64,000 bases of DNA, taken from the NCBI RefSeq assembly GCF_964656455.1, contig NC_135721.1:47685530-47749529 (forward strand). Direction: 5' to 3'. Source of the DNA: Halichoerus grypus (Eukaryota; Chordata; Mammalia; Carnivora; Phocidae). Positions 47,689-59,084 of this stretch are shown here, one piece after another. The stretch's first letter is position 1, and each line of letters begins with the position of its first letter. The notes under the pieces were generated by a model. That model saw only the letters and a program-made list of their open reading frames with translations, was not told where the DNA came from and made no database searches. A program made the translations under genes and the position numbers.

Positions 47689-47740
47689 GTATAGAGAATA
47701 TCCAGGTAGTGTCTGCAGTTCCACCTCTGGTCTGGTTACC
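47689..47740 (+). other. M1AP: M1AP 5' UTR part of the first coding exon
   Basis: A strong acceptor (tttctctttccttccctgtag) ends at 47688, placing 52 nt of leader before the ATG. A second AG (ctgcag, about 47719) is a weaker alternative. Confidence 0.65.
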
Positions 47741-47980
47741 ATGTATCACGGGCGAAGCACTGGTAAAGGACCCTCCACTCCCACGCAGATTTACCAGCAA
47801 CCTCCAAGGCTTCTCATTGTGCAAACTGCTCTACCATTGTGGGCTGACATCTGCTCCAACCTCTGTGAGGCTCTGCAGAACTTTTTCTCTCTAGCCTGCA
47901 GCTTGATGGGCCCCAGCCGCATGTCCCTCTTCAGCTTATATGTGGTACAAAATCAGCACGAGTGCATCCTTCCCTTTGTG
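47741..47980 (+). CDS. M1AP: M1AP first coding exon (partial gene)
   Basis: M1AP is a germ-cell protein needed for meiosis I in males. It has been linked to the meiotic ZZS/crossover machinery, and loss causes spermatogenic failure. This exon encodes the first 80 residues, starting MYHGRSTGKGPSTPTQ and containing LCEALQNFFSLACSLMGPSR and HECILPFV, which match the human N-terminus as I remember it. The start ATG has A at -3. The exon ends at GTG|GTGAGT in phase 0. I find no continuation (expected next residues QVKGNF) up to 64000, so the rest of the gene lies beyond the window. It is head to head with SEMA4F. Confidence 0.9.
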
Positions 47981-48149
47981 GTGAGTATATCTATATTTGA
48001 TCATTTTACCCTGAAAACAAATATGAGGGTTCTGGAGCAGAGATCACAGTTAGTATTACTTACAGCAATAACTGTGCCCATTTCTCACACTCAGTACCCC
48101 ACAGGCAACACAAGGAGAGCCAGATGTGACCCTGCACATGAGGGGTTTA

Positions 48150-48509
48150 TGTAGAGGCCGCTTTTAGGCAACAGGCTTGAGCAATGGAAAGTTGATGAAG
48201 GCAGAAGGGCACACATCCACCACCTGACTGAAAACAGACCAGCCCATCAGACAACCCACCTCAAAATATCCATAAACCCTAACTGACCAATGGGCTACTT
48301 ATAACCAGGCACAGCTACCAAAAAAGGGAAAATTCCATTCATCCCCATACATGCTCACCTTCCTGCTTTAAGTACAGCCCCACTCACTGCCTTCTTGCAG
48401 GCAGTCTCTTCTTTGCTGTCCTGCCCACTGCTTCTTTCAGGTGTATTCAATAAACTTCTCTCTCCTTTGTGCTGCCTCACATTGGCTTCCACCTGATCAT
48501 CGCCCCACA
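48150..48509 (+). mobile_element. ERV1-type LTR, plus strand, with a short leader
   Basis: A solitary retroviral LTR of about 360 bp, starting tgtagaggcc and ending ccccaca. It has an attcaataaacttctctc polyadenylation segment near its end. Leader sequence follows to about 48557 (tttggagtcccc..., like the primer-binding region of tRNA-Pro-type gammaretroviral elements, degenerate). No gag, pol or env coding sequence is seen. Family assignment is inference. Confidence 0.75.
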
Positions 48510-49214
48510 TTTGGAGTCCCCATCTGATCGAGAGAGACACCACAGCTTATACTGCAGAAGAGGAACTCCAAAATTATTAATCTGAGAGTTTAAATAGGTC
48601 ACATCTTGCCCCGCTCCATTCCTGAGATGGAGAGAAACCTTGGCATTTACAGTCCTTTGGAATGTAAGCAACTGACCCCTTTCATCCCTCTCCGAAATGC
48701 AAATACAGGGAAACAAGTCTAAGTGTCTTCAGAGGTCTCTGGCTAGTAAGTAAATCACCCTTTAATTTCCAACACTTGTCCTTTAACCAGGGTTCTAGCT
48801 TTTTTTGATCAGAAAGCCTAACTGTGAAGACACATGAAAATATTTTCTCTACAGTTCCCCATAGGACTCAGGTGAAAAACCCCCTAGGATTTCAGAAAGC
48901 AAATGCTGGGCCGGGGCAGTGCTTTTATGAAGCTTTTCACACATAGACAACTGTCTCTCCTCCTCCTCAAAGAAATGCAAATCTTCACTTATATAAAGTT
49001 CAGAATCACAGGGATGGGAAAGACTTCAGAAGTTCTAGTGCATGCCTTTCCTGAGGTAGCCTTGCTGCTGGGATAGTCAGAGAAGGCCTAGTGGAAAATC
49101 ACAACTTTTATCCCTACCTGGTGGGAATAAGACCTCCTCCCCCTAGGGTCTATGGGAACAACAACAGAGCCTGAACTCCCACCCACTACCCAACATTAAC
49201 AGGGTATCTCTGCC

Positions 49215-49700
49215 CCTCCCTATGGAGATGGTGTCTGAGGAGACAGAGTGGAGGCCCTGTGGGAACTGCAGTAAGGTGTGGTGTCTCTCTCAATCAGATG
49301 GGGGCCCCCAAATATGGAGCAAACTGATGGGGTGGAAGTGGGCATGGGGCAGTGAAAGGATTCACCCAAGGCAGAGAAAAAGAGATAGAAGTTTATTGAA
49401 TATATCCACAAGGGAGCAGGGAGCAGGACAGCAAAGGAGAGACTGTCTACAAGGAGGCAGTGGCTAGGACTATACTTAAAGCAGGAAGGTGAGGAGGTAT
49501 GGGGACATATGAAATTTTCCCTTTTTTGGTAACTGTGCCTAGTTGTAAGTAGCCCATTGGTCAGTTAGGGCCTATGGATATTTTGAGGTGGGTCTCCTGA
49601 TAGACCTGCCTGTATTCAGCCAGGGATTGGGGTCACTGTGGGCCTTTTTGCCTTGCTCTACATTCCATTGCTCAAGTCTGTTGCCCAAAAGCAGCCTACA
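49215..49700 (-). mobile_element. ERV1-type LTR, minus strand, with a short leader (same family)
   Basis: The LTR proper is about 49313-49700 (starting tgtaggctgc on the minus strand). The leader runs to about 49215 (tttgggggcccc on the minus strand). It shares long near-identical stretches with the plus copy, such as acccacctcaaaatatccat and ctgaccaatgggctactta. Relative to the plus copy it carries an extra stretch near the 5' end. No viral genes are seen. Confidence 0.75.
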
Positions 49701-50045
49701 TGAGGTAGCTTTTTACCTCCAAGGCAGGGTGATGTCAGTGAAGGCCTAGTGGAAAGCCAGGACTTCTATGCCCATCTGACAGTAATGAAGTTTCCCCATC
49801 CCAGGGTGTGAGTGGGAACCATGTAGAAAGCCTGAACTTCCACTCCCACCCAGAAGTAACAAGGCACCCTCTCTTCTGGGCTCAGAATCAGAAGCCAGAT
49901 TCACACCCAGCCTGGCTCACTTCCCCCATTAGCACAATATCAGGGGAGGCCTGCTAAAGCAGAAGATTTAAATAAGATCCAGAGTCCTATGATACCCAAA
50001 ATGTCCAGAATACAATAAAAAGTCACTTGTTATATCAAGAACCAG

Positions 50046-50158
50046 AGGGGCATCTGCTTCTCCCTCTCCCTCTGCCTGTCCCTCCCCCTCCTTGTACTCT
50101 CTCAATCTCTCTCTCTGTCAAATAAATAAATAAAATCTTAAAAAAAAAAAGAAAAGAA
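50046..50158 (+). mobile_element. 5'-truncated CAN-SINE inserted in L1
   Basis: Only the CT-rich part and the tail remain. Duplication aagaaccag at 50037-50045 and 50159-50167. Confidence 0.88.
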
Positions 50159-50365
50159 AAGAACCAGGAAAATCTCAACTTGAATGAGAAGACAACAGAC
50201 ACCAACACTGAGATGACACAGATATTGGAATTATCTGAAAAAGACTTTGAAGCAACCACTGTAAAAATCCTTCAACAAGCAGTTATGAACATACTTGGAA
50301 GATGGAAAAATAGAAAGTCCCACCAAAGAAAAAGAAGTGTAAAGAAGAGCCAAATAGACATTTTA

Positions 50366-50556
50366 TTTTTATTTATTTAAGATTTTATTTATTTATTAGA
50401 GAGAGAGTGATCGAGGGAGAGAGAGAGAGAGAGAAGAAGGAGGAAGGGGAGGGGCAGAGGAGCAGGGAGCCCAACAAGGGGCTCCATCCCAGGTCTCCAG
50501 GATCATGACCTGAACCGAAGGCAGATGCTTAATTGACTGAGCCACCCAGGTGCCCC
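50366..50556 (-). mobile_element. CAN-SINE, minus strand, inserted in L1
   Basis: Duplication caaataga(c/t)atttta at 50351-50365 and 50557-50571. Confidence 0.96.
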
Positions 50557-52785
50557 CAAATAGATATTTTAGAACTGAAAAATACAGTAACCAAAATTTT
50601 AAAAACAAAAATCTTCAATGGATGGCCTCAACAGCAGAATGGAGAGAACAGAGAAAGGAATCAGTGAACATGAAGATAAAATAGAAATTCCCTGATCTGA
50701 GTAACAGAGAGAAAATAGACTTTGAAAAATGAACAAACCCACAGGGACTTGTAAGACTATAACAGAAGATCTAACCTTCGTGTCATCAGAGTTCAAGAGG
50801 AAAGGGGAAGAAGGACGGGGCTGAAAAAAATATACAAAGAAATAATCACTGAAAATTTCCCAAATTTGTAAAAAGTTATAAACTTAAAGATTCAAGAGGC
50901 TGGTGAGCCCCAAACAGGATAAATGCAAATAAATCTGTTCTAAGACACATCATAATCAAACTTCTAAAAATTAAAGGCAAACTCTTGAAAGCAGAGCACT
51001 GCCATCTTACCTAGAAAGGAAAAACAATCAAGTAACAATAGCTTTTTTCATCAGAAACCATGGAAGCCAGAGGTAGTGTCACATATTCACATTTTTCAAA
51101 TGCTAAAAGAAAAGAACCCGTAACACAGAACTCTGTATCCAGTGAAAATATCCTTAAGGAATGAATCAGAAATAAAGATATTCTTAGATAAAAGAAAACT
51201 AAGAGAATTTGTCATCAGCAGACCTACCTTAAAAGAATGGTAAAGGAAGTTCTTGAAACAGAAAGGAAATTATAAAAGAAAGAATCTTGTAATATCCAGA
51301 AGGAAGAAAGAACAATGGAAAGAGTAAAATATAGATAAATATAATAGACTTTCTGTTGAGTTTCCTAAATTATATATTTGACAGTTAAAGCAAAACTTGT
51401 AACATTGTCTGATGTGGCTGTTAATGTATATAGGGGAAATATTAAAAATAATTGCATTATAAACAGGGAAAAGAAAAGAGATCTTCTACATAAATTATGT
51501 ATATAATATAACAGAGCAACCACTTAAAGATCAATACAAAGACACTCAAACACTATAGATAAATCAAAACAGAATTCTAAAAAAAATCTTTAAAAATTTT
51601 AAGTTACCCACAGTCAGATAGGTAAAAGAAAACAGAGAAACAAAAAAACTGAGGGAACAACAGAAAACAATAAATAAACTGGCAGGCTGACATACCAATA
51701 ATTACATTAAATGAAAATGGTCTAAGTTTATCAATTAAAAGAAATAGGTTGGTAGAGTGGGGAAAAATTACCCAGCTATATATACTATCTATAAGAAACT
51801 AACTTCAAACACAACAGAAGTAGGTTGGAAAGTATAAGGATGGAAAAAGATATACCCTGATACATTAACCAAAACAAAGCAGAAGTGGCTATATTAATAT
51901 ATCAAATAAAGTAGACTTCAGAGCAAAGAATATCAGGTACAAAAAGGAATATTAAAAGATGATAAAAGAGTCAAACCAAGAAGAAGACATAGTCTTACAT
52001 GTGTACACACTGAACAAAAGAGCTGCAAAATTTGTGAAGCAAAAACTGATAGAACTGGAAGAAGAAATAGACAAATCCACAATTATAGCTGGAGACTTCA
52101 GATGTCCTCTTGACAATTGATAGAAAAACTAGAAAGAAAATCTACAAGTATGTGGAAAAATATTAGCCAATAGGATCTAATAACATTTATAGTATATTCC
52201 ACTCAACAAGAACAGAATACACAATCTTTTCAAGCACCCACGGAACGCTTATCAAAATAGACCATATCCTGGGCCATAAAAGAAACTTCAAAAAATTTGA
52301 AAGAATTGAAGTTATACACAATTTGCTCTCTGACCACAATAGAGTCAAACTAGAAATCAATAACAGAAACATAACTGTAAAATCTCCAAACACTTGGAAA
52401 CTAAACAATAAATTTCTAGATAACTCATGGATCAAAGAAGAAATGGCAAGGGAATTTTTTAAAATATATTGAATTGCATGAACATTTAAATACTTCATGT
52501 CAAAATTTGTGGAATCCAGCTAAAGGAGTGCTGAGAGGGACATTTATAGCACTAAATGCTTACATTAGAAATGGAAATATATAATTCAAAATCAGTAATA
52601 TAAGCTCCCACCTCAGGAAACTAGAAAAGGAGGAACAAAATAAACCCAGAGCAAGCTCAAGGTAGGAAATAATAAAAAGTATAAATGAATAAAATTAAAA
52701 ACAGATAAAAGGAAGTTTGGTGAACAAAAAGCTGATTCTTCAAAATGATCAATAATAGTGACAAACCTCTAGCAAGATGTGAATC

Positions 52786-52990
52786 TACAGGTGTGGTAAT
52801 ATGGTATAGAACTCAATGCAAACATTGTAGCAAGGTCATTTTCTTGGTTTTAAAATTGAGCTATAGTTATATAAGATGTAACCACTGGAAGAAACCACCC
52901 TTCACTGAGTGAAGGGTACACAGGACCTCTCTACAATTTTGCAACTTTCTGTGGATCTATAATTATTTCAAAATAAAATCTAAAGAAAAA
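52786..52990 (+). mobile_element. L1M 3'-end fragment
   Basis: 'ctgtggatctataattattt' and 'caaaataaaatct' are typical of the end of an old L1. It joins the ORF2 part abruptly at about 52780 (tagcaagatg|tgaatctac). Confidence 0.6.
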
Positions 52991-53570
52991 CAAAGGTGAT
53001 TTTACACACTCACTAGAATGGCTACAGTGAAAAAGACAGGCAATATTGACAGGCAATACCAAGTGTTGGTGACAATGGGAAGAAACTGTAACACTCATTC
53101 ATTGCTAACAGGAAGGTAAAATGATACAACCGCTTTGGAAAATAGTTTGTCAAATTCTTAAAAAGTTAAATATACACCTTCCATGTAACCCAACAATTCC
53201 ATCCCCAGAAATCTAACCAACAGAAATGAAAACATGTCGGGCGCCTGTGGCTCAGTTGGTTAAGCGACTGCCTTCGGCTCAGGTCATGATCCTGGGGTCC
53301 CGGGATTGAGTCCCACATCGGGCTCCCAGCTCAGCGGCGAGCCTGCTTCTCCCTCTGACCTTCTCCCCTCTCATTCTGTTTCTCTCTCTCTCACTCTCTA
53401 ATACATAAATAAATAAAATCTTTAAAAAAAAAAAAATGAAATGAAAACATGTCCACACCAATATATTTACATGAATGTTCACAGCAGCATTATTCATAAT
53501 AGCCACAAACTGGAAATAGTTAAAATGTCTATTAACTGGTGAATGGGTAAACAAAATGTATCGTTCTCAC
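52991..53570 (+). mobile_element. L1M 3' ORF2/UTR fragment
   Basis: Contains 'tggtgacaatgggaagaaac', 'ctttggaaaatagtttg', 'agcagcattattcataatag' and 'gtctattaactggtgaatgg', all standard near the L1 3' end. Split by the SINE at 53239. Confidence 0.75.
53239..53437 (+). mobile_element. CAN-SINE inserted in an L1 3' end
   Basis: Head shortened (gggcgcctgtggctcagttg, missing 'ggg'). Duplication gaaatgaaaacatgtc at 53223-53238 and 53438-53453. Confidence 0.96.
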
Positions 53571-54880
53571 TGTATATAATCTGTGATTATATATACCCTA
53601 CTAGTACACTGAGGACACAATGAAAATGATAGTGATGTTTGCAGCCATGTGGCAGGTATATTCCTCTGTTGTGCCATTTTCCTTGTGCATGTCTGTCCCA
53701 TGATCACATTTGGCTTTTTCTATCTTCTGTCAGGCAATAAGGATAGAGAAAAGTAGAGAGTGATCTAGAAAGGCAAATGGAAGATATCCAGCATAGGAGG
53801 CTTTTTGAGATGAGCTCATGTACCAAAAGTTAAAGGATTTTTTTTTTCCCTTTCTCAAGTGGCTATGTTAAATGCCTCAGGCACTCCTCAGTACATTTAG
53901 CCCTAGATAAATCCCTTGATCCCTTAATCATTCTATTGGGAAAGGCAGACATTTCTAGACTAAAAACCACTGACTTGTAACTCAGGAAAAATTGCAAGCC
54001 AAAAATCCTTCCAAAAGAACAGTAAGTTCATCCTATTTAAAAGCTCAAGAAAATTGCTGGAACAATGCCATTACCTTATGTATAGAACAACCCAATCTTT
54101 GTTTAAGGAAAAATGTTATCTTAAATCACTGTCTCTAACCTGTATAAGTATGTAACATTTTCTGTCTGCAAAGTTAGCTCAATATAATGGTGAATGATAG
54201 CGGGTAGGAAATCTTGCCCAAGATGAATACCTCAATATATCTCTTCATATTTAATTTCTGAGTATAACCTTGAGCTTTTCATAAGGAATAATGACAGAGG
54301 AATCATAATTAAAATATTAGAATTCCTTTTATATCCATTGTGCCCTTAATATAAATAAATCTGACCAAAATGATTAATCTCTTCTCAAAGCAGAATTTCG
54401 GAAGAATTCCCTTACAGTGAATATCTTACCAATTCTTTTACCTTTTCATGAGAACAAAGGTATTATTTAAATCATATATGATATACAGTGGAATTTTAGG
54501 ACTAATAGTGATCTGATTTGGCTATAACATTTACTTCCTCATCCTTAATAGCTGACATTCAAATGAAATTATTTGAAAGTGACAAATAATAGGGATATAT
54601 TACATTAAAAAGTATAAAAGCAAACTCCAATAAAGATAATATAATAAACTATAATTGAGTACTACAGGAGAAGGAGGGGAAGAGTAAGAAAGGAAAAATA
54701 CAAATTCTGTCATTGTTTATAGTGAAGGTTTTTGTTATTGTTCATTAATGGATGGTACTAAGGAAATAACTTAAGGGAATTATATAAACATGTAGTTATA
54801 AAAACTAAAACAAATACAAACCTTTCTAATTATGACAGTAAAAGCTTATATAGAACAAGAAGTTATACAGTATAGTGATT
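53570..54880. other. M1AP intron stretch, nothing recognised
   Basis: AT-rich sequence without a convincing repeat assignment or exon. Confidence 0.45.
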
Positions 54881-54901
54881 TTTCAAAAGCTATGAAAATA
54901 G

Positions 54902-55108
54902 ATCTACCTTCAGCTCAGGTCATGATATGATCCTACAGTCCTGGGATGGAGGACCTGGGGTGTCGGGCTGCCTGCTTAGTGGGGAGTCTGCTTCTCCCTC
55001 TCTCTTTCTGCCCCCCCACCCAGCTCCTGCCTGCGCGCATGCTCTCTCTCTCTCTCTTCCTCTCTCTCTCTCAAGTAAAGAAATAAAATCTTAAAAAAAA
55101 AAAAAAAA
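54902..55108 (+). mobile_element. 5'-truncated CAN-SINE, first of a serial pair
   Basis: Begins inside the SINE at 'ctaccttcagctcaggtcat' and ends in an A20 tail. The flanking word aaaagctatga is repeated after the tail. Confidence 0.88.
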
Positions 55109-55119
55109 AAAAGCTATGA

Positions 55120-55314
55120 GGGGCGCCTGGATGGCTCAGTCAGTTAAGCCTCTGCCTTTGGCTCAGGTCATGATAGCGGGACCCTGGGATTGAGCCCTGT
55201 ATCAGGCTCCCTGCTTGTCGGGGAGTCGGCTTCTCCCTCTCCCTCTGCCTGCCATTCCCCCTGTTTGTGAGCTCTCTCTCTCTCTGTCAAGTAAATAAAT
55301 AAAATCTAAAAAAA
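55120..55314 (+). mobile_element. CAN-SINE, second of the serial pair
   Basis: Full-length head ggggcgcctggatggctcag. It sits in the downstream duplication of the previous SINE. The word a(a/g)gctatga follows again, at about 55318. Confidence 0.92.
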
Positions 55315-55489
55315 AAAGGCTATGAAAATAGAGTATATGTTACTATAAAAACAAATATATCTGTCATATCAATAAATATAAGTGTGCTAAACTCACCTAT
55401 TAAAAACTCTGCTGTGTTAAAAAGATACAGCTGCAACAAAGTTATTCAGAAAGGTTGACAATAAAAGAAAAGACAAAGGAATAGGCAAA

Positions 55490-57960
55490 TGAACCTCCCC
55501 CCGCTCCCCCCCCAAAAAAACATGATCTTAATATCAGACAAGGTTGAATTTGGAGCAAAAAGCACTAAATGACACTAGAATGTCACTTTAATGCTAGACA
55601 CAAAGCAGAAAAGAGTAGAGAATATGGATACATATGGACAATATTCAGTACAGAAGTTTGTTGGAGGGCGGAAGCTATAGAAAATATATCAGTTTTGAGT
55701 ACTTATGTACCAAATAACATAGCATCAACATTTTTAAGAGAAATATGATCATATGTATGTATGAAATATCCGCCCTCCTTAAGTGCTCATGGAATATTCA
55801 CAAAAGTCAGTCATATATTAAGCCACAAACTTAAAACTTTAGTGAATTCCGAAAGTACAAATAGTTCAGTCAACATTTTCTGAACACCCTGCAATAAAAC
55901 TAGAAATAAATGACAAAACCAGAGGAAAAAAAGTATCTACCTAATGGAAATTTTTAACTGTTAAATAAATTTGGAGTGAAGAGGAAATCCAAACTAAAAT
56001 TGCAATATGTGTAGGAAATAATAATAATAAAATACTACATATCAGAACCTATGGGCTATAAAAAATACAGTGTTAAAAGGAAAATTAATATCTTTAAACT
56101 ATATTAATTTATTTTAAATTGTATTAATAAACAAGAAAAACTGAAAATAAATGAAGTATGCAACTTAAGAACAAAAGACAAACAAAACAAACCTAAGGAG
56201 AGCTGAAGGAAGGAAATAATAAAGATTAAAAACAAAAAATAATGAATATGAAAATAGAAAATTGTGGAACAAATTAATAAACCAAGTTTGTTTTTTTTGG
56301 GGGGGGGAGATAGATAAAACCATTAGTAAACTTAGTTTGAGGAGAAGGGCAGAAGGAGAAGATGCCTATACACAAAATAAGATAAGGGGGAAATAACCAC
56401 AGAATTCTCCATGCAAATATAATTACCAAAATTAAATTCAGAAGAGATAGAAAAATCTAAACTCACCATTTTCCATAAAACAAATAAAGTTGCCAAAGAG
56501 CTACCTTCCCCCAAAATAAAGTACTGAAACCAAATGATTTTACAGGGGAATAATACTAAACTTTCGAAGAACAGATCATTACTATGTTTTTTAACTGTTT
56601 CATACCACAGAAAGAAAAAAAAACCTTCCAAATCCTTTTTATGAAGATGACATAATATTGATACTAAAATCCAACAAATATTGCACAAAAAGAAAAACTA
56701 CAGCAAGTCTCACGAATTTCTATTCAAAATCCCAAATAATGTACAGGCAATAGAATCCAGCTTATATATATATATATTTTTTTTAAAGGTTTATTTATTT
56801 ATTTGAGAGAGAGAGAGAGAGCAGGGGCGGGCAGGTAGATCTAAAGGGAGAGAGAGAATCTCAAACAGACTCCCGGCTGAGCACAGAGCCTGACAGAGGG
56901 ATCCATCCCACGACCCTGAGATCATGACCTGAGCCGAAATCAAGAGTTGGAGGTTTAACTGACTGAGCCACCTAGACACCCCCAGCTTATATTTAAAAAG
57001 ATCGTATACCAGGAATAAAAAAAAAATGGTACAATATTAGGGAACCCATTAGTACAGTTTACTGTATTAATATATCTAAGAAAAAAATATGATCATGTTC
57101 ATTTCTGTAAATACTGAAAAAAAGCATTTAATAAAATGCAACATCCAGTCTTGTTTTTAAAAAACTTTAATAAAATAGGTATAGGTAACTATCCCTGAGC
57201 ACAATATATGTTTATGACAGCTTAAGAATCAAATCATACTTAATGAAAAGACACTAAATATATTCCTGTGTTGTCATCACTATTATTTACAAGTATTCTG
57301 GAGGTTTTCACTGATGCAGTTGCACAAGGGAAATAAATTAGAATATAAAAATAGGAAAAAAGGAGATAAAATGATTGTTATCTGCAAATTAATGATGTCC
57401 AAAAGAATAAACTAGAAAATTATTTCAAACAATGAAAGAACTCATGACAATAGTCTGGTACAAGGACTAATACAGATATTAATACCCTTCATATATCCCA
57501 AACAACAAGTTTGAAGTTAAAGTGGCAGAAAAGATCTCATACAATAACCAAAATTATCAGATACTTAGGATTGAAATTAATAATATATGTGCAAGACTTA
57601 TATGAATTAAAATACTATTGAGAAACACAAAAGAAGACTTGCACAAATTAAAAGTCATTAGTTTTGGGGAAGATTCAGACCAGAAAGATGTCCATTATCT
57701 CTAAATTAATCTGTAAATATAATGGAATTCCTGATAAAATTTCCAACAGGAAAACTGGACATCCTAATGACAAAGTTCAAGTTAGAAGCAAAAAAAAACC
57801 CCAAAATATAGCTAGGAACTATTAAATATTAAACATATTCAAGTGTGATACTGGAGATTGAAAAGATAGGGCAATGGAATATAATTTAAGGTCCAGAAAT
57901 AGACCCAAACATATGGGAAAATTTAGTATATAATAAAGATGGTATTTAACATTAATTGGA
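55490..57960 (+). mobile_element. Decayed L1M ORF2
   Basis: Recognisable L1 ORF2 order with heavy decay: 'tatgggctataaaaaatac', the RT region at about 56600-57400 ('atccaacaaatattgcac', 'atttaataaaatgcaacatc', 'tctggaggttttcactga', 'atgattgttatctgcaaatt'). Interrupted by the SINE at 56768. Confidence 0.65.
56768..56981 (-). mobile_element. CAN-SINE, minus strand, older subtype
   Basis: Duplication ccagcttatat at 56757-56767 and 56982-56992. Right end gagccacctagacaccc. Confidence 0.95.
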
Positions 57961-57961
57961 G

Positions 57962-58195
57962 TGGCGGGGGCGCCTGGGTTTCTCAGTCAGTTAAGCATCT
58001 GACTCTTGATTTCAGCTCAGGTCATAATCTCAGAGTTGTGAGATTGAGCCCCCTATCAGGCTCTGTGCTGGGGATGGAACCTGCTTAAGATTCTTTCTCT
58101 GCTCTCCTGCTGCCCCTCCCCACCTCTCTCTCCCTCTCTTAAATAAATTAATAAATTAATTTATAATATATATAATTTTAATTAATTAATTAAAG
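57962..58195 (+). mobile_element. CAN-SINE, older subtype, with an AT-rich tail
   Basis: Head ggggcgcctgggtttctcag and an attaattaatta-type tail. Flanks ttaattgg(a)g and ttaattgaag suggest the duplication. Confidence 0.88.
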
Positions 58196-58205
58196 TTAAT
58201 TGAAG

Positions 58206-58345
58206 GGGCATCTGGCTGGCTCAGTCAGAAGACCATGGGACTCTGGATGTCAGGGTTGTGAGTTTGAGCCCCATGTTGGGTGTAGAGATTACTAAAAATA
58301 AGTAAATGTAGAAAAAATTAAAAATTAAAAATATAATAAAATTTA
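58206..58345 (+). mobile_element. Short tRNA-type SINE directly after the previous one
   Basis: gggcatctggctggctcagt, then 'gactctggatgtcagggtt' and 'gttgggtgtagag', then an A-rich tail. It resembles the short host SINE at 19.5 kb, in plus orientation. Confidence 0.75.
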
Positions 58346-58500
58346 TTGGAAAAAATTTATCCAGTAAATGCTTGGGTCAACTGGATAGCCATGTAGGAAA
58401 AAAGTAAGTTAGATCCATACTCACTGATTACATCAGTATAAAGTCCAGATCAATCAAAGTTTTAAATGTAAAAATTGAAACTATGTAGGAGAAGAGACTG
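58346..58500 (+). mobile_element. L1M ORF2 3' part (left piece)
   Basis: 'cttgggtcaactggatagcc' and 'cctaaatgtaaaaattgaaa'-like sequence continues the L1 to the left. It stops at about 58500. Confidence 0.6.
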
Positions 58501-59084
58501 TATCAGTCTGAGTTCAATCAGAAGAAGAGAAACCACACAGTGATTTAAACAAGGGAAGTTTATATGGAAAATTTTAACATCGTTTAACATATTCAACTAT
58601 GATAATAAAGCAACTGTAAGATACGAGAACTTTTTATGGTACCTTAGGGGCTGAGGTAGTGATCTCCAGGAAGGACAAACTTGAAAAGTGGACTCCTTTC
58701 CCAAGGCTGGAGTTCAGGACCAGTTGGAGAAAGTATAGTTGCAGCTGACTGGATGCAAAGAAGTTCACTGGTTATCCCAAGCCAGAGCTGGTCCATGGTT
58801 ACTGGGAAAGCAGGATGCAATCTTCCAGGTGTAGGTGAGCTCTAATCAGTGACTGGGGCATAAGTGTGTAGAGTGGAGATACCAATGTGGACAGGATGCC
58901 TGGAGCAGACAGCGCCCAGGTGGAAATTGCAGCATCACTGGGAGGGCCACGGGAGATAAACCTCTGAGGTGAACAGAGGGAGTGAGGCATTACTGCAGGC
59001 AGGAGACCTGAGGCAGGCGGTGTCTGTGTAAGAGGCCTGCTGAAAGGTGATCACCAAGCCAAGGCTAAGAGGTTGCAGTGTCTT
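58501..59084. other. Unassigned insert within L1, left of the MLT1A-like LTR
   Basis: Sequence between the two L1 pieces and not L1-like. It begins 'tatcagtctgagttcaatca'. It is probably an old repeat whose family I cannot name. The insert as a whole extends to about 59714. Confidence 0.4.

Larger units (their letters stand above)
49720..52785 (+). mobile_element. L1M element, 5' UTR/ORF1 to mid ORF2, decayed
   Basis: Follows mammalian L1M order: a 5' region (cctgaacttccactcccacc), the ORF1 region (agatgacacagatattggaa, aaacttcccaaa-type), then ORF2 endonuclease-region words (ccacaattatagctggagac, gaccatatcctgggccataa). There are many frame breaks. It contains SINEs at 50046-50158 and 50366-50556. 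A related 5' piece is at about 49070-49210, on the other side of the minus-strand LTR. Confidence 0.8.

Noticed and set aside
47654..47740. Upstream in-frame extension of the M1AP exon (ATG at 47654)
   Set aside because: A strong splice acceptor ends at 47688, inside this stretch, and the residues do not resemble M1AP. The ATG at 47741 matches the known N-terminus.
48510..49312. Retroviral coding sequence between the two LTRs
   Set aside because: No gag, pol or env motif and no long open frame. Only short leader pieces and unrelated or L1 sequence are present.
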